A stretch of 64,000 nt of DNA, taken from the NCBI GenBank assembly GCA_963834445.1, contig CAWIBU010000001.1:62001-126000 (forward strand), read 5' to 3'. A program made the translations under genes and the position numbers. Below the pieces are notes generated by a model that saw only the letters and a list, made by a program, of their open reading frames with translations, had not been told where the DNA came from and made no database searches. Of this stretch, positions 58,950 to 64,000 are shown piece by piece (position 1 is the stretch's first letter; the number at the start of each line of letters is the position of its first letter). The stretch is from PALSA-350 sp963834445 (lineage in GTDB: Bacteria > Acidobacteriota > Terriglobia > Terriglobales > Acidobacteriaceae).

Positions 58950-60904
58950 TGTCGGGTCGGAGGTGGCGCATCAGGTTTCGATGCTGGCCACCGTCCGCCG
59001 CCCAAACCGTGCATGCAGTTTTCCCGCACACGGCTTTCACGAAGACTCAACGAGTCGAGGACGCAAGGAAGGTATTAACCCGACCAGATTCACCAGCCCA
59101 TACTCACCGAAGAGCGTAGCGGTCGGCAGTTGTTTCCAACCACAGTTACGCCAGCGCTTGAATCGATGCGACCAGATGCGTCGCACGATCCATCGGTCGA
59201 GTTGGTTGAAGAGCTTTCGGACGTGGGCACGTTTGTAGTACTCGCCCCAACCTCTCAAGAGCGGGTTCAGCGCTTCGATCAACTGCTCGGTCGCCAGAGG
59301 CACACGCCGCTTCGTGCGCTGCCGCACCTCATCTTTGAAACGCCGGATCGATTTCTCGCGCGGGTAGGCATAGAGCCCGCCCGAACGTGCCCGGCTGCGG
59401 ATCTTAGTCGCAGGAAGAAAAAGTCTCTTCCCACGCTTGATCTTGTAGCCGAGGAACTCGAAGCCGTACTGAACATGAACGACCCGCGTCTTTTGCGGAT
59501 GCAGATCCACGCCCAGTTGCTTCAGGATGCGGCCAGCAGCGTCGATTGCTGCTCGCGCCTCTGCCGCGGACTTACAGGTGATTACCCAATCGTCCGCGTA
59601 CCTCGTCAGCTGATATCCCTTGTGCCGCATCTCCCGATCAAACGGCGTCAGGAGGATGTTGCTAAGCAAGGGTGAAGCTACCCCGCCTTGAGGAGTCCCG
59701 CGCTCTGTTGGAAAGAGTCGCCCTTTTCCATAGCTGCCTGCCTTGAGCATCGCCTCAATGAGGCGCAGAACACGGCCATCAGCTATCTGCTGGGCTACAA
59801 GGGTCAGGAGCTTCTCATGATCCACCGACCCAAAGAAGTCCTTCAGGTCCGCATCCACGATCCACTCGCTGCCGCTGTCGATCTGCTTCCAGACTTTGCG
59901 CAAGGCATCCTTCGTCGATCGCCCTTGCCGGTATCCGTAGTTGGCTTCGTCGAATACCGGCTCGAAGATCGGCTGCATCCGATTGAGCAGCGCTTGCTGG
60001 CACACCCGATCATAGATCGTTGGAATGCCGAGCCCGCGAAACTCTCCCGGTTTGCCCATCTTTGGGATTTGTACCTGCCTCACAGGTTGCGGTTGATAGA
60101 CCCCTTCCTTCAGTTCGCTTTGTAACCGGTCCAAATTCTTGTCCAGTTGCTCAGCGAAAACTTCCAGAGTTTGTCCATCGACTCCTCCGCTGCCTCGGTT
60201 GGCTTTCACTCTCTTCCAAGCCATCTCCAGGTTCTTCCGCGTGTATACCTTGTCGATTAATGAATGGACCTTCTTTGCTCCTGCCGGGTTGATCCAGTCC
60301 ACCAGTCTCCTCGGACGCGGATGTACGGGTTTTTCACTCATGGAACTGATCCTCCTCCACGCCCTTACTCACTGGTCTTCTCTTTCTTCCCAGCCATCTT
60401 CGTCGGCTGCCTTCCCCGACCCATTTCTGTCGCCGGTTGCCCGGTCACATGGCTTTCACCATGCTTCTGGTACTTCTCAGCCGTCCGACTACTGACAGCG
60501 CATCGCTCGCCATTTCGCTCTCGCTTATAGGTCCGCTTACTCCGGTGCCACCCGGAGACACTGTCAGTCCTCCTGAGGTCACGCACTGTTCTTCCGTACC
60601 GTGCCGTCCGCAAACACCTTGGTGCGGTGGGTGAATGAGAACGCCTTCGCCTCCATAGTGCAGGCTCGACCTTGTCCCACCTTTGGCCGACCGGTTCATC
60701 GGCGGGGCAGCCCCCATCGATTACGGCCCGGTACTTCTCCTCATGCCCTTCGGATTCCACCTCGCGATGGACACCCTGCCCTCCGCAGTTCCAACTTCAC
60801 TCTGCGGCCAGCGAGTCGTTACTCCCGCTTTTGGATATGGCGCCCCTCATCTGAGCACCAGAGGGACTTCAACCCTCCTGAACAGTGCGCTGCTCAGCGC
60901 ACAC
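58950..60904 (-). ncRNA. Group II intron (RNA boundaries approximate)
   Basis: Domain V directly follows the RT stop (59036-59004): AAGCCGTGTGCGGGAAAACT followed by GCATGCACGGTTT, the catalytic hairpin. A domain VI-like stem (58992-58962, GGTGGC/GCCACC) follows. The 5' end is placed at 60904, where GTGTGCGCTGAGCAGCGCAC begins on this strand. The 3' end near 58950 is uncertain by about 15 bases. Confidence 0.6.
59037..60341 (-). CDS. ltrA: Group II intron reverse transcriptase/maturase
   Basis: A 434-residue RT. The catalytic Asp pair is in RYADDWVITC (248-251), with earlier RT blocks (GEFRGLGIPTIYDRVCQQAL, WIVDADLKDFFGSVDH, GTPQGGVASPLLSNI). The maturase domain ends with the GIIM-type phrase LNPLLRGWGEYYKRA. 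There is no HNH endonuclease domain. The ORF stop immediately precedes the intron's domain V. Presumably functional in splicing and target-primed insertion. Confidence 0.9.
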   Translation of the reverse strand: MSEKPVHPRPRRLVDWINPAGAKKVHSLIDKVYTRKNLEMAWKRVKANRGSGGVDGQTLEVFAEQLDKNLDRLQSELKEGVYQPQPVRQVQIPKMGKPGEFRGLGIPTIYDRVCQQALLNRMQPIFEPVFDEANYGYRQGRSTKDALRKVWKQIDSGSEWIVDADLKDFFGSVDHEKLLTLVAQQIADGRVLRLIEAMLKAGSYGKGRLFPTERGTPQGGVASPLLSNILLTPFDREMRHKGYQLTRYADDWVITCKSAAEARAAIDAAGRILKQLGVDLHPQKTRVVHVQYGFEFLGYKIKRGKRLFLPATKIRSRARSGGLYAYPREKSIRRFKDEVRQRTKRRVPLATEQLIEALNPLLRGWGEYYKRAHVRKLFNQLDRWIVRRIWSHRFKRWRNCGWKQLPTATLFGEYGLVNLVGLIPSLRPRLVESS

Positions 60905-61255
60905 TATGGCGCAGTCCGACCCCTCCAAAACGTACATGCCCGGATGATGGATCTTTCACCTTCCCGGACCGGTCTGCTCGCGCAGACACTCTGGAGGTCT
61001 CCCGGTTCTCGTGCACACTGTGTGCTGACGTGCATGGACTCTTCGACTACGCCGAGCCCAGCGGCCACTCGCGATTATCGCAGCCGCTGATGTTGCCTTC
61101 CCACCGACAGAAAGGGGTCGGCACTCGGTTGCATGTTTTCGGAGCTCAATCATCCCGCCCGCCAGCCCTCTGTCTACGCTTCGCTACAATCCCTCACGAG
61201 ATCACAGGCAAGACTCGAGGCCAGAATGGAGTCGCTTCTCCTTTTCCGTAGGGCT
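60905..61255 (-). ncRNA. Possible 5' part of a second group II intron
   Basis: This stretch lies between the 5' end of intron 1 and the gene remnant at 61258. It carries no protein gene. Its minus strand (GCGGGATGATTGAGCTCCGA, later GGGAGACCTCCAGAG) resembles the structured 5' region of intron RNAs whose RT starts as at 58946. If correct, intron 1 lies inside intron 2. Inference. Confidence 0.35.
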
Positions 61256-61257
61256 CT

Positions 61258-61437
61258 TCCATCCCCTACAATGTGCCGGTTTATCCCGGCGCTCTCTGTC
61301 CCGCATCTACCGCATCTCCGGCTTTTCGAGACACCGTCGTATGCGTCTTCGATGACGATCGCGTCTCCATTGACCGCCGCGTCAATGTCAATTCAGGTGA
61401 GCTTAAATTGCCGACACTCAATGGAAAGCTTGCTTAA
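61258..61437 (+). pseudogene. 3' remnant of a secreted-protein gene
   Basis: A short frame, SIPYNVPVYPGALCPASTAS followed by FRDTVVCVFDDDRVSIDRRV and VNSGELKLPTLNGKLA and a stop. It resembles the beta-rich C-terminal end of acidobacterial secreted proteins. It has no start; group II intron DNA abuts its 5' side. Confidence 0.4.
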
Positions 61438-61697
61438 CGGCGCCGGCACTCCATAAATGGTCAAGTGGCCGTGTAGTTGTCGACATGGATCAGTGACCCC
61501 ATGGCTCAACTGTTGACTTCAGGCCAGTGCACGTTTCCAGCCGCGCCGCGCCCCAATCGTTGGAGTTCTGAGAGGATGGTCGCAGTTGCCGGTGACACGG
61601 GCGGAACTCAGAAATCTGCTTCCCTGACGTTCGATTCGCGCCTTGGCGATTTTGCATCAAGCGAGTCCGGTGGGCCATAGGTATCATCAACCGCAGC

Positions 61698-64000
61698 TTA
61701 TTCGCTTCGCAACGCGTGCATTGGATCAACGGACCCTGCGCGGCGGGCAGGGATAAGGGCTGACAGCGTTCCAATCGCTGCAAACATCGCTGTTAGGAGC
61801 AAAGCGAGGGCAAAGTCATGCCTTGGATGGATTTCGACCACCGCTGCCATCGCCCTTCTGAACCCCAGCGTTAATAGCCAACCCAGTCCCAAACCTACCG
61901 CCATCAGGAATGCCACTCGACGCAAGACTCCGCCCACGACTATCGCTCGTGTTGAACCGAGAGCCATCCGGATGCCAATGTTCCGAGCGTTCAACTCTAC
62001 CTCTTGGCTCAGAAGCCCGTAAATTCCAATTACAGCCAATAGCAACGCAAAGGAGGCGAATATCCCGAAGAGCCAACTTTCCATACGCTCAAGAACCAAT
62101 TGCTCACTCACAATCTGAGTCATCGTCTCGGGCGATTGGAAAGGAACCGTCCGATCGACCTCATGGAACACGCCGCGGATGGGTGGCACCAAGGCAGACA
62201 GATCGCCTTTCGAACGTACGACGAGCATCATGCTCCCAAGGAAGTCCAATCTTTCCTTTGGGGAGAGTTCGTCAATCAGCCAGTCCATTTCGGCTAAAGG
62301 TGGCTCCTTGAGATCCTGCCGCACATTCGTCACAACTCCGACTATGGACGTCTTTGTCTTTGCAGGGTCGCCATCGAGCTGAGCGCCAACGGGATCAGCT
62401 CCATTCGAAAGAAATTCTCTGCTGAACGCTTCGTTTACAACGACCGCGCCGCCGGGATTGATTTCGACTCTATCCACTTGAGGAGATAACATGCGGCCGC
62501 GTAGCAGCTTAATCCCCATCGCGTCGAAATACCCGTTCGATACGAAACGTATTTCAGCGAATTTTTCCTGGTTCGGCGGATCCGGAGGTTGCCCAATGAT
62601 GTGCACGTCTTGAGTACTTCCCCAACTCAGCACCGGCAGATTGTCGATAATCCCTGCACCTTCAATTTCCGGGATATGGGATATCTTCTCCAGCAAAGGT
62701 CGGTAAAACATTGCCACCGGATCGCGCCCATCGTAGCGTCCGGGAGATAAATCAATCTCCATCGCAAGAATTCTCGACGGATCAAATCCCAGGTTGGTTG
62801 ACAAAAGGCCACGAAGATTTCGGAGAAGAAGGCCTGAGACCACCAGAAGAACGAATGACAAGCCAATCTGGATAATGACAAGTGTCGATCGCATCCGATT
62901 CTGGTTGTGCCCGCTGCCTGCGCCGGCGCCGGTAGCTCGCAGAGCGCGATTGGGATCTGTACGGGACAGGCGAAGAGCAGGAACCATGGACGAGAGCGTG
63001 CTGGTAAGCATGGAAATCGCCAGTGCGACTGCAACTATCGTGATGTTCAGGTGAACATCCGCGCCTCGCGCCAATGACTTCACCAGAAAAACGTTCATTA
63101 CCTTCAGAAGTACACAACTTGCCAGAGCTCCTCCTGCAAGCCCCGACACCCCGAGGATCACGCTCTCAGTTACCAGTTGACGTATCAGACGCGTTCGACT
63201 GGCGCCTATTGCAGTGCGCAGCGCCATTTCACGTTCGCGTCTGATACCTCGACCCAGCAACATTCCCGCTACATTCACGCAGGCGATCCCGAGCAACGCG
63301 AGACAGGCCCAAGCCAATGTGCCCAAAGGTTCAAGGGCGTTCCGGCCGCTGTCAAGCGTGTTTACTTGTTGCACCAAAGGAATCAAGCTCCCAGTGACTC
63401 CCCCGTCAGTGTTTGGGAAAGACTTGCTGAGATTTGAAAGGACTCTATTGAAATCGGCCACCGCGCCCGCATGGCTCACACCAGTCTTTACGAGACCAAT
63501 TGCCCTTAGCCAGTGTGGGCCCCGGTTTTCTTTCCATGCCGCGATAGGATGCAACGGTGTATAAATCACATTCTGCGCAGAAAGAGGGAATCGGAATCCT
63601 TGCGGCATCACTCCAATCACCGTGTATGGAGTGCCCCCTAGGCGTACGGTCCTACCCACCACATCCTGCTCCCCGGCAAAGTCGGCCTTCCACACTTCGT
63701 AGCTCAAAACGACGATGTCATCTCGTCCCGACTGATCCTCTCCTGGAAGGTAAGTCCGACCCAAAAGAGGTCTCACTCCAAGTGCGTCGAAGAAAGTGTC
63801 CGTTCCACGTATCGTCCGCAATGACACTGGTCCCGATGGTCCTTCGAGGTTGATCTTGTCGATTCCTCCCGCGTAAGCTGTCAGTACAGCGAAAGTTTGT
63901 GATTGTGCTCGAAGATCCAAATATCCAGGGTATGAAAAGGCCGTCGGGTAGCCCGACAGCGATGTCACCGTTGGAACCACAAGCCTCTCTTGATGCGCGA
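61698..64000 (-). CDS. ADOP/MacB-type duplicated ABC permease (5' end beyond window)
   Basis: At least 767 residues of a membrane permease, with the start beyond position 64000. It has an N-terminal periplasmic core (FSYPGYLDLRAQSQTFAVLT, YTVIGVMPQGFRFPLSAQNV), an FtsX-type four-helix domain (MALRTAIGASRTRLIRQLVT), a second periplasmic core and a second FtsX domain (IGIRMALGSTRAIVVGGVLR), ending SVDPMHALRSE. This duplicated layout is the ADOP family of Acidobacteriota, efflux-type permeases of unknown substrate. Its usual partner, a PadR regulator, would lie outside. Confidence 0.9.
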   Translation of the reverse strand, partial: AHQERLVVPTVTSLSGYPTAFSYPGYLDLRAQSQTFAVLTAYAGGIDKINLEGPSGPVSLRTIRGTDTFFDALGVRPLLGRTYLPGEDQSGRDDIVVLSYEVWKADFAGEQDVVGRTVRLGGTPYTVIGVMPQGFRFPLSAQNVIYTPLHPIAAWKENRGPHWLRAIGLVKTGVSHAGAVADFNRVLSNLSKSFPNTDGGVTGSLIPLVQQVNTLDSGRNALEPLGTLAWACLALLGIACVNVAGMLLGRGIRREREMALRTAIGASRTRLIRQLVTESVILGVSGLAGGALASCVLLKVMNVFLVKSLARGADVHLNITIVAVALAISMLTSTLSSMVPALRLSRTDPNRALRATGAGAGSGHNQNRMRSTLVIIQIGLSFVLLVVSGLLLRNLRGLLSTNLGFDPSRILAMEIDLSPGRYDGRDPVAMFYRPLLEKISHIPEIEGAGIIDNLPVLSWGSTQDVHIIGQPPDPPNQEKFAEIRFVSNGYFDAMGIKLLRGRMLSPQVDRVEINPGGAVVVNEAFSREFLSNGADPVGAQLDGDPAKTKTSIVGVVTNVRQDLKEPPLAEMDWLIDELSPKERLDFLGSMMLVVRSKGDLSALVPPIRGVFHEVDRTVPFQSPETMTQIVSEQLVLERMESWLFGIFASFALLLAVIGIYGLLSQEVELNARNIGIRMALGSTRAIVVGGVLRRVAFLMAVGLGLGWLLTLGFRRAMAAVVEIHPRHDFALALLLTAMFAAIGTLSALIPARRAGSVDPMHALRSE

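Noticed and set aside
60365..60760. A 131-codon minus-strand frame upstream of the intron RT
   Set aside because: Lies in structured group II intron RNA; a basic, low-complexity translation without a protein family.
1..64000. CRISPR arrays
   Set aside because: No regularly spaced identical repeats with unique spacers; the repeats seen are palindromic intergenic units or IS ends.
1..64000. tRNA or rRNA genes
   Set aside because: Scanning for T-loop-like GTTCGA stretches found only coding sequence (for example near 8462) without matching stems.

Overview
The window reads as a chromosomal segment of an Acidobacteriota bacterium, most likely class Terriglobia (Acidobacteriaceae-like). This is inferred from family content, not from a marker gene. 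The characteristic families are a winged-helix regulator fused to a TolB/PD40 propeller, a VWFA-related secreted protein, a 1.2 kb-residue Oar-like TonB-dependent receptor with a carboxypeptidase-regulatory N-domain, an ADOP-type duplicated permease, a lactonase-type propeller, a Ser/Thr kinase beside an ECF sigma factor, and many GC-rich intergenic palindromes. I found no rRNA, tRNA or CRISPR.

Region 1 (1-39.9 kb) is ordinary chromosome with short operons: DoxX and small secreted proteins; two DinB-fold proteins; a DUF1203-ada pair with a 4-nt overlap; a minus-strand kinase / ECF sigma / zinc-finger anti-sigma operon; a DUF305 / LVIVD-propeller pair followed by a TonB protein; a CcmC with a CcmD-like tail; a minus-strand SDR and a secreted MetX-like hydrolase; a GNAT/TPR pair; a 7TM SpoIIE phosphatase; a double-domain KaiC ATPase overlapping a histidine kinase; a lactonase; a wHTH-propeller regulator divergent from a two-lobed aspartic protease; and an XRE / NfeD / flotillin / PspA membrane-stress operon. 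That operon has a near-consensus promoter buried in a symmetric operator. A LysR regulator lies divergent from a dehalogenase-like hydrolase. A solitary terminase-small-subunit-like gene sits among unusual AT-rich repeats.

Region 2 (40-47 kb) begins an accessory zone: a VWFA protein, an orphan DUF2281 antitoxin, an IS481-family transposase with a doubtful 3' side, a DUF433/DUF5615 toxin-antitoxin module whose toxin is interrupted by a hairpin, and a complete IS1380-family element with a 4-bp target duplication.

Region 3 (47-54.7 kb) carries a broken secreted-protein gene and then a likely chitin-utilisation locus: two convergent GH18 enzymes and the large TonB-dependent receptor.

Region 4 (54.7-61.4 kb) is a mobile-element graveyard: a VapBC-type module, a REP-associated transposase remnant cut by a second IS1380 copy, IS21 (istB) DNA replacing 63 bp of that copy, and a group II intron apparently nested inside another group II intron whose own RT gene is cut by the IS1380 copy. 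The window ends in an ADOP-type permease running off the right edge.

The most unusual signals are the composite operator of the flotillin/PspA operon, the multi-layer element nesting at 55.9-61.3 kb, and two dispersed intergenic repeat families, one of which co-occurs with the transposase remnant.
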